From Glandiceps talaboti (Eukaryota > Hemichordata > Enteropneusta > Spengelidae): a DNA stretch of 64,000 nucleotides. Numbering within the stretch: position 1 is the stretch's first letter; each line of letters starts with the position of its first letter. Location: assembly GCF_964340395.1 (NCBI RefSeq), contig NC_135557.1:13435546-13499545 (forward strand). The letters are read 5' to 3'. Both the position numbers and the translations under genes were made by a program. This document shows positions 1 to 46,921 of this stretch, in pieces. A model generated the notes under the pieces. It ran no database searches and was not told where the DNA came from. It worked only from the letters and a program-made list of their open reading frames with translations.

Positions 1-1570
1 TAGGAGTAAGTTATCGTACCTACCAAAACATTTTTTTTAAAAACATTCCAGTTCCAGCTAGTGAAGCTTCAAGATTGCACAGTAGACTGACACCAATCCA
101 GGCCCTTTGGAGATTATTTTATATTAAAGTTTCATAATCGTCAAATATTTTGAGTTTGTTATTCATTTTTAGTTTTGTATTTATAACATGTTTTATTGTG
201 TATTTATTTGTCTTCATTCTTTCATTCTATTTTGTATGGCAACCTTAAAATAGCTTCGAATCCATAGCTGGTTTTGGGTTCAATAAATAAATAAATAAAT
301 AAGTATGCACGCAGAAACAGACACACAGAAATAACTCGTGACACACATGCACATGCACATGCACACACACACAGAGGTGAGTGAGAAAGGAGGAGGCTGA
401 TGGTCTGTACTGTGCCTATGATATGTATAATGATTTATCTTCATATGCCCTACATTTCGCTGGTTGCATGACTGCCATGGTGTTTTTCAAATCTGGTTCA
501 GGGCTAAGTGTTTGGTGATGACATTAAACTTGGGAAGGAACCATATACTTTGTACACTGTACACTATACACCTCTACAGTTAATATAAAACTGAATATGA
601 TAAACGGGCATTTCACTACAGTGGTGCAATCTACCGCTATCCATTAAGTTCTGAACCCATCGATATTTAAGAGATCTTGAGAATTTAGTCTGTTAATGTA
701 ATAAGATATCATTTCAAAGTACAATACTAATGCTAATAATAATATTAGTTTTTATATAGTGCTTCCCCACTCTGTGCTCAAAGTACTTTACAATTATTAC
801 CCCGGCACGGATCTATAGTGGCACAACGGCCCTTTATACTCAACTCCCTGGGGAGCCAGGGGTGAACAAATCCACTGGTCCTGGGTCTGGGACTAGAGAT
901 TTTTTGGGCAAACCACACAAATTTTACCTTGTCTGGTCTGTCGGACCAGTACCTTACTGTTAATAACTATGTTAAAAAGTCGTCTGAATATACAGATTCA
1001 TAGGTAAGATTTAATGTTTCACATTATCGGGACCTGGGACCACTAATTCTTTTAGTAGGACCATTGGATTTTCTAAGGCACTGGTCCGTGGACCACCAGT
1101 TCACAAAATGGTTTGTTCACCCCTGGGAGCATACAATGTACCTCTGTAACTTTTGTGCTAGTTTGTCCCTTTTGGTTTTTTTTTCTATGTACGTAATCTT
1201 GCAACAGCCTGAACAGGTTCCATTGGGAGAACAGTGTTTATGCACTGAAATGGAGTCTGTATATGAAAGATTAATACATTAAATAGATAGGTAAATAAAC
1301 TACATCAAAACAACCCAGAAAGCACAATATTCCCAAGAAAGAAAACACACTGGAAGACATTCAAATACTCTTGAACTTTTATTGAAATCATTCATTTGAG
1401 GTAGCTAATGATTTCTAGTTGATTATACAATGATTTGACAAAATATAAAACAAAGGAATGTAGACATTAATATTGCAGTGAACACTTTTAGAAAAAAAAA
1501 AAACAACCCTGAGGTAAAAATTCATCTACACTTCAAAGCTAAACTATTCGGCAAGAGCAGGCTAGCTCGC

Positions 1571-1771
1571 AGGTCAAAGTTTGTACAAAATTCTACAAAT
1601 ATGTTACTATGTTATTGACCATTACTGCAGTATAATTTTACAAGTCAAAGGTGAGACGGTGAGTTACAGGTCAAAGGTCGACCCATGGTTAATAAATATC
1701 TACTGGTGTGTGCGGTTTCTTAAATGTGTTTACCCATCAATAATGAAACTTGCACTACAGGTCAAAGGTCA
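1571..1771. promoter_or_regulatory. Cluster of DR1-like nuclear-receptor half-site pairs
   Basis: Four copies of an AGGTCA-A-AGGTCA-like direct repeat with one-base spacing occur in about 200 bp. The copy at 1759-1771 is a perfect DR1; the copy at 1668-1680 differs at one base; those near 1571 and 1642 are weaker. In animals DR1 is the classical site for HNF4, COUP-TF and RXR-type receptors. The copies share flanking bases, so they may descend from a small tandem duplication. Function is inferred from the motif alone. Confidence 0.35.
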
Positions 1772-4511
1772 AACTTGGGATAATAAATAGATGTGTCATA
1801 CAGGTTAAAAGGTTGCAATGTGTACAGCTACAATGGTATGTTGTTATTTTATGTTCATTTGCCGGTCATTCGAATTAGTAGTTTAGAGTTAGAAATACAC
1901 AAACTTACTTGTTACATATTTGTGGATCAAGTTTTTTCTATAAAACAGACATAATCCCCCTTGAACTTGAGAGTATGAAATAATATGTTGATAAGTACTT
2001 TTAATGATGTATGTGTGTACTTCAACTTGACAGTGGATTTGTTTAGGGTGAGAAGCAAGTACAACACATTATTAAGTTAACTGTGGTGACTGTGTTATTG
2101 TTTAGGTGTGATATTTAAGAATAAGTGTACATTTATTTTGATACTCAGCTTTTTTAGCCGAGGGTTCTTCTACTGTAATTACATATATGTGGTACAGGTA
2201 AGGGAGTGTAGAGGTAAGGGAGTAATATAGTCAAAGTCGTTCGACCAAGCAAAATTCAAAAACATGAAAAGGTCAGTTCGGATAGTGGAATAGTGTAGTA
2301 TATTCTACACATATTACAGGTAAGCTAGCAATGCACTTAGCTCCTTAAATGGTAATCTAATTTTATGGTCTAAATATGGGGTCATTTTCCATTATGCATT
2401 GATCGAGGACTAATATATTGATTGCATTGCCAAGATCAACCAGTCAAAGTTGGAGTCTAATCTGTTACACCCAATACAGTCTTGTATCTGAATGGACTAA
2501 ATTAAGCCATGTCACTCCTATGTGAAAGAGTAACGTAAATTTTAGGTCTAAATATCGAACATTAGTCATTTTCTTAATTGAACATGTGTAAAGGACCATG
2601 GCATAGTCAAGATCCCCTCAGTGAAGATACAAAGTTATAGTTTAACTCTCTTAGAGTGTACATTCTCGCAAACCAGAGGTGTTATTTCTTCTGCAACACA
2701 GTAATGTGTATCCTGGAAGGTGTCGTAAAAGAGGCTGTGGTTTACATGGCAATGAGAGTGTATGATTTAAACTTTGTGCGGTAGAAAGTTTCAGAATTGT
2801 TAATTTGTTATAAAAATAATCATACTTTCTCTGATTAATACAGTAAATCAGTGTCGTTATTATCAGGTAATCTTTACATGTAGTTTAAAAAAATATAGAA
2901 AAACCTATTTTTTTGTGGTTTTTATAAAAATAAATATGTGGATACTGAATATTAAGAAAGTTTGATGGGTAGATATTTCACCTTCAAGAAAACTCTCTAG
3001 GATAACAAAGGCACATGACTTTAGTTGAAACTGAAATCTGTTCTGATTGGAGTTTAGTGCTTCTGTCTGTGAAACAGTTACGTAGTAACATTATAACATA
3101 TTACAACATTGCATCACAGTTAACATATTACAACATTGCATCACAGTGTCTGAACTTACACATCAAACAAAAGTCACTTTTTAAATTTACAGTTTACAAT
3201 ATTAAAACGATGAAACTGATGAAACAAATAGTGTAGGTCGACGATCCTCATCAGAATGACAAATAGATAGTTACTAGAATATTGAAATGGGCTGTAATCA
3301 CCCTGTAGTCAAGGTAGAGTAAACACTGTAAGTCTCTAAAATGCATACTAAGCAAGATTATCTAAAGTCATCAGCAATGCCCCCCCCCCCCCCCCTCAAT
3401 CTGCAAATATAATTAAACTAAACTAATCATTACTGGGACAAGCCATTAGCCAAGCAAGTTTACATGTTATCAATGAGTACTAATATTTACACATGTGATG
3501 ATGGGCTCTTACATAACACAAGTAAACAGTTGTAAAACCTCTATTTGGCTGTCTGCATGGACTGCAATTGAGGCAAACCTTATCTCCATCTTATATCAGT
3601 TGTTATCAATTTATTAGGCTATTATAAGTAATGCTACAAACAGCTTTAGAGATGCAAACAACTTTTATGACACCCGTTTTCGCCAGGCAAGCCCGCCGGT
3701 TTGTTGCACTTGGACCGCTAATGGTTTGTGAATGTCATGTGTCCAATAAAATCCTTGTATATCATCATGTCTCAACAAAACTTTTAATTTTGTGTCTTAG
3801 TAAACCAAAATTCGAGTCAGAGTAGGAATTAAGTCACTTTTAAAATGAACAGATTGCAAAACTGAAATATTGAAACTGGGAATCTTAGAGTAAACAAAAA
3901 TGTTTGAACGAACACATTAAACAGAATTAAGTCGCTTCTTAAATGTACAGTTAACAAAATGTAAATAAAAATAAAACAATAAATTTTCAACTACTATATA
4001 TGTTACAAAGACTTCTCTTTTATCAAATGTGTACCCACAAATCAAAATAAACATTAGAACACACAGAGTTAAATAGATTTGTGTTGCTCCACCCTCACTA
4101 GCCTGAAAGAGATTGACTGATGTGTGAGGGCGCCCTGTCATGGCATACCTTACAGACTAACACTAACAGTTAAACAGACAATGACCCGAGTATAAATATA
4201 CTTAACAATCATCATATAAATCAAATACCATCCCAACACTTTGATAAATATATATGTCGTGTTGTTCAGCCCTATCAGGCTTCAAGACCACGGTTACTCA
4301 ATATCCTGCACAGTGTGAGTGCAACCATGGTCAGGATGCTACTTCTACACTGTTTGCATCAGACTAAATGTTGTGGGTTTGCTCATTTGCATGAACATCT
4401 TGTGGTTCATGAGAGGTATATAGATGGTTTTAGAATGGCAAGAGTTGTCAGCGGTACTGAACAGCAATATATTGTCTGATACCAGACTTTGATTTTGACA
4501 GATCGAGTCTC

Positions 4512-4596
4512 TGTATGTATGTATGTATGTATGTATGTATGTATGTATGTATGTATGTATGTATGTATGTATGTATGTATGTATGTATGTATGTAT
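4512..4596. repeat. (ATGT)n microsatellite
   Basis: About 21 uninterrupted copies of a TGTA/ATGT tetranucleotide. It creates overlapping minus-strand open frames of Tyr-Ile-His-Thr repeats, which are artefacts. Confidence 0.95.
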
Positions 4597-6819
4597 ACAT
4601 GTACAATATTGAAAATAAACACACAAAAAAACCAATATAATCAAATTTAAAGTATCGATTGAAACAGGTAATCATAAAATATATATACCTCTCCTACAAC
4701 CCCAAAATTATATACTATCAATTCAGTGGAATTACCTCTCTTTCAAATACACATATACACTTGACTCACTCACTCACACACACATATGTACACACACATC
4801 ATAATGTTAACACTCATGCATGCATACACATGTAGATGTACATGTGCACACATTGTCTACTCATTGTCTACACAGACATAGATGTACACACACATGCCCC
4901 CCCCCCCACACACCCAACAGTCATTTAATGTACACATGCATCTCCCCACCCTCACCCCACTCAACACATACACTGTCATATAATGTACACATGCACCTCC
5001 CTACCCCACCCAACACATACACGGCTGTCATTTAATGTACACATGCCATAAGAGCAATGATCAAATGGCAAGTTAGTTGTCATCTAATCTACAAATATTA
5101 CAACTATATACCAGATGTTAGATATTGTAATTAAGTTTCACTGTATGTGGGATATATTAAGAGTCATTTAAGTACCCTATTGTCAATATGAAATTAAATC
5201 ATTCATTTAAGTAACAAAATATACTAATGTTACAGTCATAAATCAAAACTATAATGTGATAGAATTCTTGCAATATGCACAGATCAATTAGTAGAGAAAT
5301 TAAAGCAACAACAAACTCAGTGTATCACACAATCTGTTGATTAATTTGGGCTTCAGTGCAAATAAGTTTCATAAACTTGAGAAAAGTTTGTACCTTCAGT
5401 ACCGCCTAATATAAGTTTACAAAAACATTTTGTGTGGTTCCGATTACACTCAATTTAGAATAGGTGGGGTAGGTACAGCATGGAGCGGAAGTCTACATTT
5501 CAACCAAGAAATCAAATGTTTGTTCTTTCCACAACGTACCTAGGTGGTTCAATTATTATTTCAACAATGGGCCTCGGTGGTCAATTCTACTTCGGGTACC
5601 AAGAATTGAATTACAGCTGTAGCGCTTGTTGGATTGCTTTACTAAGTTTCTTGCACATAATTTCTCTCAATTTGTGATTATTTCAGAATTCTATCTCATT
5701 ACCTGTACAAGTGTAAAATTTAGCACCATCCTAGTATAATTATACATTTTCTGTATAATTCCAATAAAATTCTGTTTACTATTTCAATAATCACGGTTGA
5801 TCGTTTACAAAAAAAATAAACATTAAACAATACAAAAATATGAACTCAAAGAACCAACGATATCAAAAGGCTACAGAAAAGCAAACAAAAATTCAACAAA
5901 AATAATCTTAACTATAAAAACCTACTGCTTATATACAACTTTAAATTTACAGTATGTAGAAACAAACTTTTCTCAAAAACAAAAGTATGAACAAAGAAAA
6001 TGTAAAAGTAAGTTGAATATGTATTTGTTGGTATTAATTATTCTACACGATATAGTTTTCTGTGTAAAATAAACTCTATTGGTATAAAACTAACTAATAT
6101 GATATCAGATTTGTTATTTTCATATATAAAATATTGGTATCAAATATACCAATTAGCACACTTTGTTTTTTCACTTGTAAAAGTGATGATCCTGAGAAAT
6201 TTCAAGTACAATTTATAAACTGGTTTGTGTTGTGTTCATTTAATTTGTATATTGTACTAGCAATGAGGTACTATTACAAGGACTAACAATAATGTATCAG
6301 AGCTCCTCAACTTTGAGAAAAAAAAATATCAGTAAGTAGCCATAGTAACAACACTGCAGTTAAGTGGACCCATTGTAGTAAGGGACTCCCTAGCTTGGTT
6401 ACATAATGTTTTTATTATGTATGGTAGCAGTACTATGCAGGTCTGGCTTAAAATAATTGGTGGTACTATTTTGGGTTATGTTAAAGGGCTTTTTTATGAC
6501 TACCTAGTTTGGGTACTGTGACAGAACACCATGGTGTGTGAGTGAAAGTGTGGCATAATTGGGGTATTTGCACAAGTACTAGCAGTGTTCTCTACGGCTA
6601 TACTTTCATGAACATTGTATGTGACAGTACAGCAGGAATTGAAACACCGCAAGCATACCCCTGAGTACCCACACACTAGAACTCACACAGCATGGGGTTC
6701 TGTTATTAATATTATTACATGTTTATCGGAAACAGCAAATTCCTGTAAAAATCATACCGTATCATGCGACGATTGACTTCAAACAGTCATGTCTTGTAAT
6801 CGTGTAAGTGTTTGAACTA

Positions 6820-40120
<33,301 letters not shown>

Positions 40121-41599
40121 GATGTCCCGATGTCAGCTGTAGCAGTAAAAGCTGTGCGAGTTGGAATACAGCAACTATTCAATGTTTTTCGGCAATTAAA
40201 ATCAACTAATCCTTCACTTGAATGGAGCTCTGCGCTGATTTACGTGTATCATGCTTATGCAAATGAGAGAGATGGGTATGCACGCACGCATTTATTTGAA
40301 GCAAAACTTTTGACCAGACCATTTATTTGACAGGGGTGGCAAGTTTACGGTGTGTTCAACTTCACAAGAAAAACTTTAATTAGTATAACAGTCCGCTAGC
40401 ATATGGGCAATTTGCCATCGTGGCCAGTCCATCATCAACTTGGTGAAACAATGAACCAATTTGTCGAGGAAGACAATGACTCGAAGAACGGGAAAAAAAA
40501 AGACAATTAAGCACGTTAACTGTTCCCGACTTGAAAAAAACACCGAAGGAGCTATTTGTACGAGCTAAACTCATCAAAGTTTAATTACAAAATAATAGCG
40601 AGCGTAATTCATTATGTTACGACATTAACCATATCGTCGCCACTCTCACCTCTGCAATCACGGAGGATTGGGATTTGCAATTGCTACGAAGGTCATGAAA
40701 ATCATGAATTTAACGATTACGTGTAATTTGCAGGCAGAATACAGGGAGCTGGACAGAAATTATGCTCATGCCCACCCTGTCAGATGCAAGATAACTATTA
40801 AAGTCAGCCCATGTATATAATTAACCATCCTATCTAGGTGCATAATTATGGGAAAACGTTTGTAACTTTCGTCGCCCCCCCCCCCCCCGCCTTTCCCGGT
40901 CCCTGCACATAGAGTCTTAATAAAACGCCCTCTACTGGCGAATTACTCAATGTCACAATACATATTTCAAGTTCATGTTGTTCAGTGTACATGTACCTGT
41001 ATTCTCATGTTCTTCATATCAAATTTCGCATGGTTATTTTTATCTTTAATGATTATATTTACCCGGCCCGCATCCTTCGTACATCAAAATGCTCGACTCA
41101 AAATGTACGAACCATGTGGTCATGTCGCATGTCGATGAGAAGTGGCTGAGTGAATTATACTGTGCAGCTGTGGACAGTCAACAAGACTTGAATAATCCGT
41201 CTTTCAAAATAATGATTTTGCTAATACATGATGCAAAGGAGAAAACAGAAATTGTTTGGGGGTTTTGTTTGGGGATGGGGTGGGGAAAGCGATCAGTCTA
41301 CTAGACGGTACGACGCCCTCTATGATATATATTATAAGGAATGTACATGAGTCCATTGCATTAAACACAGACTTACTTGTCTGTGCTTATTTTTACCTCC
41401 CGTAAGGATACGAGAGGTATTAAAAGGGGGATGTCTTGCTGTGTGTCTGTCCGTATGTCCGTCCGTCTGTGTGTGTGTCTGTTTGTGTCCACATTTTCTT
41501 AAAAGTGGCTGGCTCAATTACAATGAAATTTGCTACACATCTTCCATATGCTAATGGAAAGAATTTATTAGATTTTGGTAAACATCTAATGAACATTAA

Positions 41600-42370
41600 T
41601 TAGTTATTTGCATAATTAATGGTTTTGAGTAATTAGGCTATATCTTTGGAACGCATACTTCAAATTCAATATAATTTGGTGCATATGTTAACTTTAACAA
41701 GGCACATATGTCCTATAAGGTTTATTGATTTAGCTTAAATCTTTTTATGAATAATTTGCATAATTAATGAATTTCGGTAATTAGGCTATATCATAAAAAT
41801 GTATACTTCAATTTCAATATAATGTAGTACACAAGTTAACCATAACTAAGCGCATATGTCCTATAAAGTTTATTGGTGTAGATTGCAGTTTTAATGAATA
41901 ATTTGCATAATTAATGATGTTCGGTAATTCTTAAGAATGCAAGCTTTAAATTTCATAGAATTCAGTACATATACCAACCATAACAAGGCACACAAGTTTT
42001 GTTGACATAGCCTTTACTTTTAATGAGTAATTTGAATAATTAATGATCTTCAGTAATTGAGCTATATCTTTGGAATGCACACTTCAAATTCCTTATAATT
42101 TGGCATATACATCAACCGTGACAAAGCGCACATCATCTAAAGCCTAGCTAATGATATTTTTTTGAATTTTATGACTAATTTGCATAAATAATGAGTTTCG
42201 GTAATTAGGCTATTTCTTAAGAATGCAAACTTCAAATTTCAGATAATTTTGTATGTGTATTAATGGTCGATGGTAAAGAAGTACATGTGTCATTTAAAGC
42301 TTGATGTTGTAACTTATAATCTATATGGTTAATTTACATAATCAATGTTTTTTTAATAATTAGGCGATAT
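41600..42370. repeat. ~130-155-bp diverged tandem array
   Basis: Six units recognised by GCATAATTAATG followed by a GTAATTAGGCTATATC-like segment, at about 41610, 41758, 41905, 42034, 42182 and 42336. Units are diverged, so the array is old. A TACCTCCCGTAAGGATACGA segment and a (TGTC)n patch precede it at 41395-41490. Confidence 0.75.
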
Positions 42371-42579
42371 CTTAACTGTACAAGCTTCAAATTTCATTTA
42401 GTTTCATATAATTAATTTTCCAATTAAGTGGTACGTCATGTATAATAGCTATAATTTAGAATTTTGTATTCCAACAATGTGTGTAGGCCAGAAAATCTAT
42501 GATTTTGAACTTACAGGAGGCATTCAGTTTAAATGTGGTTATAGGTTATGAGGACACTGCAATCAGTAATAGATAAGAT

Positions 42580-42627
<48 letters not shown>

Positions 42628-42721
42628 TACATACATACATACATACATACATACATACATACATACATACATACATACATACATACATACAAACACACAC
42701 ACACACACACAAACACACACA
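42580..42721. repeat. (CA)n-(CATA)n-(CA)n compound microsatellite
   Basis: CA dinucleotides flank a long CATA tract. Thr-His and Tyr-Ile-His-Thr frames on both strands are artefacts. Confidence 0.95.
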
Positions 42722-42944
42722 ATTCTAAGAAAATATGAAAGGGTGATATACTTTCCATGAATTCATGTTTAAGACATTCACTGAAATACCAGTGACAAAA
42801 TAACTTTTAATAGCCGTTGGTGCATTGAGATCCATTACAATGTCAAAGATGTAGCCATGACAACGAATCAACTAATTGCTATACAACGTGAAAAATAGAG
42901 ATGCAGTAATAATTTTACATTCGAGGGTTTAAATCACAGATGTC

Positions 42945-43456
42945 AAGTGCGAAGACCACGTCCATGGCAACAGCCAAATGATCACATATATTGCAAAGAC
43001 AACAACAGGGATTAATAGACAAGTTAATAACCATCTAAGAAATGTACGTAAATATGCCTAGTAACAAAACCACGCCCATAGCAACAGCTAAATGATCACG
43101 TATATTGCAAAGATAACAACAGGGATTAATAGACAAATGAATAAACATTTAATAAATGTATGTAAATGCTAGTATACCTAGCAACATGACACGCCCTTAG
43201 CAACAGCCAAGTGATCACATATATTGCAAAGATAACAAGTGAACGAACATTCAAAATATGTATGCTAATATATCTAGCAACATGACCACATCCATAGCAA
43301 CATCCAAATTATCGTGTATATTGCAAAGATAACAACAGGGTTGGATAGGCAAGTAGATAATCAATCAGCAAATGAACACCTAGTGTTAGCATGGACTAGC
43401 AGCCAGGTAAACATTTTTAAAAAAACTGTACAGTTGTGCTACAATGCTATTGGCGC
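42945..43456 (+). repeat. Tandem repeat family E, intergenic copy
   Basis: About four units of 100-130 bp built on ACGCCCATAGCAACAGCCAA, ATATTGCAAAGATAACAACA and ATAGACAA segments. It ends in CAGTTGTGCTACAATGC. A second array of the same family and orientation lies at 48050-48484, inside the neighbouring gene. Confidence 0.8.
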
Positions 43457-44799
43457 CATTTCTTCTGCACACTAAAATAGTTTTTCGAGTAAGTCCTCTC
43501 TTTATTTATTTATTTATTTAATAAAAACCTGAAGTACCATCCCACCCCCATCATTCAATTTTCCCAGGTGTAGTCCAGTGCAAACAAACAAACCCTGAAG
43601 TTATGCATACTTGGAAAATCATTCAATTTCAGACAAATATTTCCCTTTTGATTCAAGATTAATTTTAACCCCATTCTAAAAGGTACTGATAATTTTCATC
43701 AAAATTTACAGAATTTTTTTTTATTTGCAAAAAATAAAAATTCACCCCAATATATATGTGTTGACCAGTCAAGTGGAATTATTCATGAAACTATGTATTG
43801 GTATATATTGGCACAATAATGGATCTTACCTTTTCAAGGAACACACACTGATGCAAAGCAACGGTCTCCTGTACATGTTAAATGTAGACATTGAAGAAAT
43901 GGTTAATGTCACATTTTCCTTTTGAATAATTTATAGTATTTGGAATTTTTACTTTTACTTGGAAATAAAAATGTGAAAAGAGGCATTTTGTAACAAAATT
44001 AATATACATGTATACAAGATCTAGTAGTTAGAAGTTAAAGATACCACTTAAGCTTGTCTATAGTAGATGACTAAGTTTGGCAAACAGTTAACCCATTTAA
44101 TAGCTTGGTTATATTGTATGGTGAAGATTCACAGTAATTTGGAGGTCAGTATTTTATAATCTCATGATCAGAACTCAGAAGTAGAAGAAAATTAAATCCT
44201 ATGCCAGGGGTAATCAAATTTACACTTTCACTTCAACCCCCCCCCCAACACCATTATACTGAGAATTTTAACCCAAATAAAATGTCACACGAATATATGC
44301 ATAACCATGACATTGATGAGTTTGTGCAATTATCAGTAAACTTTTCCCTTCCACAACATAGTGCAACCTGTGAACATTTTTGAGCCAATCCTGACATTTT
44401 CCTACCACTTTCTCAAGTGGAAGTTATTTATATTTGATTATGAAATTATGAAATATATTACACACAATATTATCTTTCCCATTATTTTGAGTAGCATGCA
44501 GAATATATGATACAATAACAACTGACAATAGACATTTCTACCATTCACTACATATTTTATTAGATATTAGATAACCAAGTGTAACAGATTCAAATCAAAT
44601 ATTCAAGTGTTTTAAAAATAAGGCTAGGGTCAGAATTTATGGGGGGGGGCTGGGGAGAAATTATTTTGGTTAAAAAAAATTGCAGCCCCCCCCCTCCCCC
44701 TTGCGCTCTTAAAAATGTCAAGCCCCCTTCCCCATGAACCCAATAATTTTCATAGCCCTCTTCCAGCTACATATATTTTAATGTGTAATTATACAGTAC

Positions 44800-44983
44800 C
44801 TCCCTCCCTCCCTCCCTCCCTCCCTCCCTCTCCCCACTTCCGAGTTGTACAGTATGGTGCATTACATTAAACTAACAGTGGATGTCAACTTCAGCATCCA
44901 TACATAACAATGAGAGTTTTCTTTTACAAATATTATTTGAATGAAGGTTTGAATAATGTTTGAATATTCAAAAAGTCTAGAGA

Positions 44984-45072
<89 letters not shown>

Positions 45073-45103
45073 AGGGACGGACGGACGGAGGGACGGACGG
45101 ATG

Positions 45104-45189
<86 letters not shown>

Positions 45190-45190
45190 G
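44800..45190. repeat. (CCCT)n, (GA)n and (CAGA)n microsatellites
   Basis: A CCCT tract lies at 44800-44830, a GA dinucleotide run at 44983-45066, a short GACG segment, then a pure CAGA run at 45102-45188. Arg-Glu, Ser-Leu and Thr-Asp-Arg-Gln frames here are artefacts. Confidence 0.95.
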
Positions 45191-46407
45191 GAAGGCATAC
45201 ACAAATACACATATACATTCGTATGGCCGTCACTCAACTCATCACTGAATATAGGTTATAGAAGGTCAATTCTTTAATTTACTCGGTAAACAACTGCTCC
45301 TGAGGTTTAATTTTGTTCAAACCATGAGCAAAATATTTCGCCCCCCCCCCCCCTTCAGACCATCAGAATTTTCCTGCCCTACCCCCTTTAAACCCCCATT
45401 TCAAAAGTAATCTCCCCACCAAATACCAAGGCACTCGGTCTGGCATTTTTTTAGTTAATTCTAACATCTCTTGAAGTTGTCTCTATCTCACAAATTGTAA
45501 ATATCGGCACTAATATATCAATCTGCTCCCTGTAAGAACAAAGAATAGAAATATTTGTTGTCCTTCATTATCAATATCCATTTATGTTTAAATGCTAATG
45601 CAATAACAACCATTAAGCGAGGCTACATATACTTTACAGTCATGGAAAATGTGGGTATATATGTAAAATAAAATTAAACTATTAAATATGTATGGGGGTG
45701 TTGAAAAATGTCTTCTTTACTGGCTGGGGTGACGTTAATTGGTCTGTGCCAAAGCTGGGGAGGAGGAGTTTACAGTTTGAAAAACCCAAGAGCTCGAGGG
45801 TTCAATTTCTAAACACCAAACTACCCCCCCCCCCCCCAGTTGAATATGACTGGCCTCTAAGACTGAACCATGGAGGTGTGATAATGCTACTCCATGATTG
45901 AAATTACAAAATGTATCATCACTATTTACAACTGCAACATCTCGTAAGTTGTAGGTAGACAGGTAAGCTTATAGTATTAAGTAGGTAGGTAAGTAGGAGG
46001 GTCATTTCCATGGCTCTATATAATTAGTTTTCTTCAAATTTCGTATTCAAAACACGATTTCACTACTGCTATAGCATTTAGCCCCCTGCCCTAGCACAAT
46101 ATCAATTTATGCATCACGACCGACCAGACACTTTCGCAGTCACACTGTCAACGAATGGTTATCTCTGTGTGGTCGATGAGGGCGCACAGTACAAGGATAT
46201 TCGAGTACCAGCTGTTCGTTTGAGTACGGTTACTGGTTATATGTAGGTGATATCGGTACATACAAAACGAGTCGACTGTGAGAGAGTCTAATGTATGTTT
46301 GTAGTGCATTCTTCTCTGTCATGTATATACAGTGATGACATCACTTTGGTGAGAGCATAGCGCAGCGGTATCTCTCCTGGAGCAGTGTACTAGACGCGAT
46401 CGCGAGG

Positions 46408-46921
46408 ATGGCTGAACTTCGTTGTGCGCCTGGTGGAGATGGTGACGACGTGCACATCAATTATGTCCCAGCTGACGACGGGCTGAGAAATGTTATTTGT
46501 CTCAGCTATCGAAAACGTCAAAGGAGCGAAAGTGGAAGTAAATACCCGACTTTGAATTCGCTATTATTTTCACAATCGCCAGTCAGTACGCCTTGTTATG
46601 GTTGCCCCATGCGTGAAGTTGAAAGAGGCTTGTTGTATGGATCTTCGTGGACTGACAAACAAGTTCAGGCGTTGAAGTTTTCTTCTAGTGTATTTCCACG
46701 CATCGAATATAAATTAGTTCCACCACCCGATGTTTATTTGCATCCTCTTAAGTGCCATTTTATTGTTGGGCCCCAACTTCAGCGCAATTTAGTTGCCATA
46801 CTACAATGGCTGACTGAGAGTGTGGAGTTCGAGACAGTCGACGGTAGTAAGTTTGATGGGAGTATATGTACTGTGCCTGTAAGCCAGGATGTAATTGCCG
46901 TTATACAAAAAGAACTCAAAG
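46408..46921 (+). CDS. Unrecognised gene, exon 1
   Basis: Encodes the N-terminal 171 residues from ATG 46408. The frame runs a further 8 codons past the proposed donor to a stop at 46947. The donor GTGCAA is weak, but using it leaves one base that opens a Glu codon with the next exon, and the continuation is open. Confidence 0.65.

Larger units (their letters stand above)
1..6819. other. Non-coding 3' flank of the PRDM gene
   Basis: I see no convincing gene here. Open frames are short, mostly in AT-rich or microsatellite DNA, and lack splice-compatible neighbours. Contents are a (CA)-rich patch near 350-375, a cluster of DR1-like repeats at 1571-1771, a 27-bp tandem duplication near 3087-3140, an (ATGT)n tract at 4512-4596, (CA)/(CCC)-rich DNA at 4740-5040, and a fragment of a dispersed repeat at 5431-5478. 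The 3' UTR of the minus-strand PRDM gene presumably begins at 6819 and runs leftwards; a minus-strand AATAAA lies at 6411-6416. Confidence 0.6.
40121..46407. other. Intergenic region between the PRDM gene and the next gene
   Basis: This stretch separates divergently transcribed genes. It holds two tandem arrays (41.6-42.4 kb and 42.9-43.5 kb), several microsatellites and homopolymer C tracts. I see no supported coding exon. The parts at 40.3-41.4 kb and 43.5-44.6 kb hold nothing recognisable. Confidence 0.65.

Noticed and set aside
4345-4675. Open frames of Tyr-Ile-His-Thr repeats
   Set aside because: They translate the (ATGT)n microsatellite in several frames; no unique coding sequence.
44862-45261. 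Ser-Leu, Arg-Glu and Thr-Asp-Arg-Gln frames on both strands
   Set aside because: Artefacts of adjoining GA and CAGA tracts.
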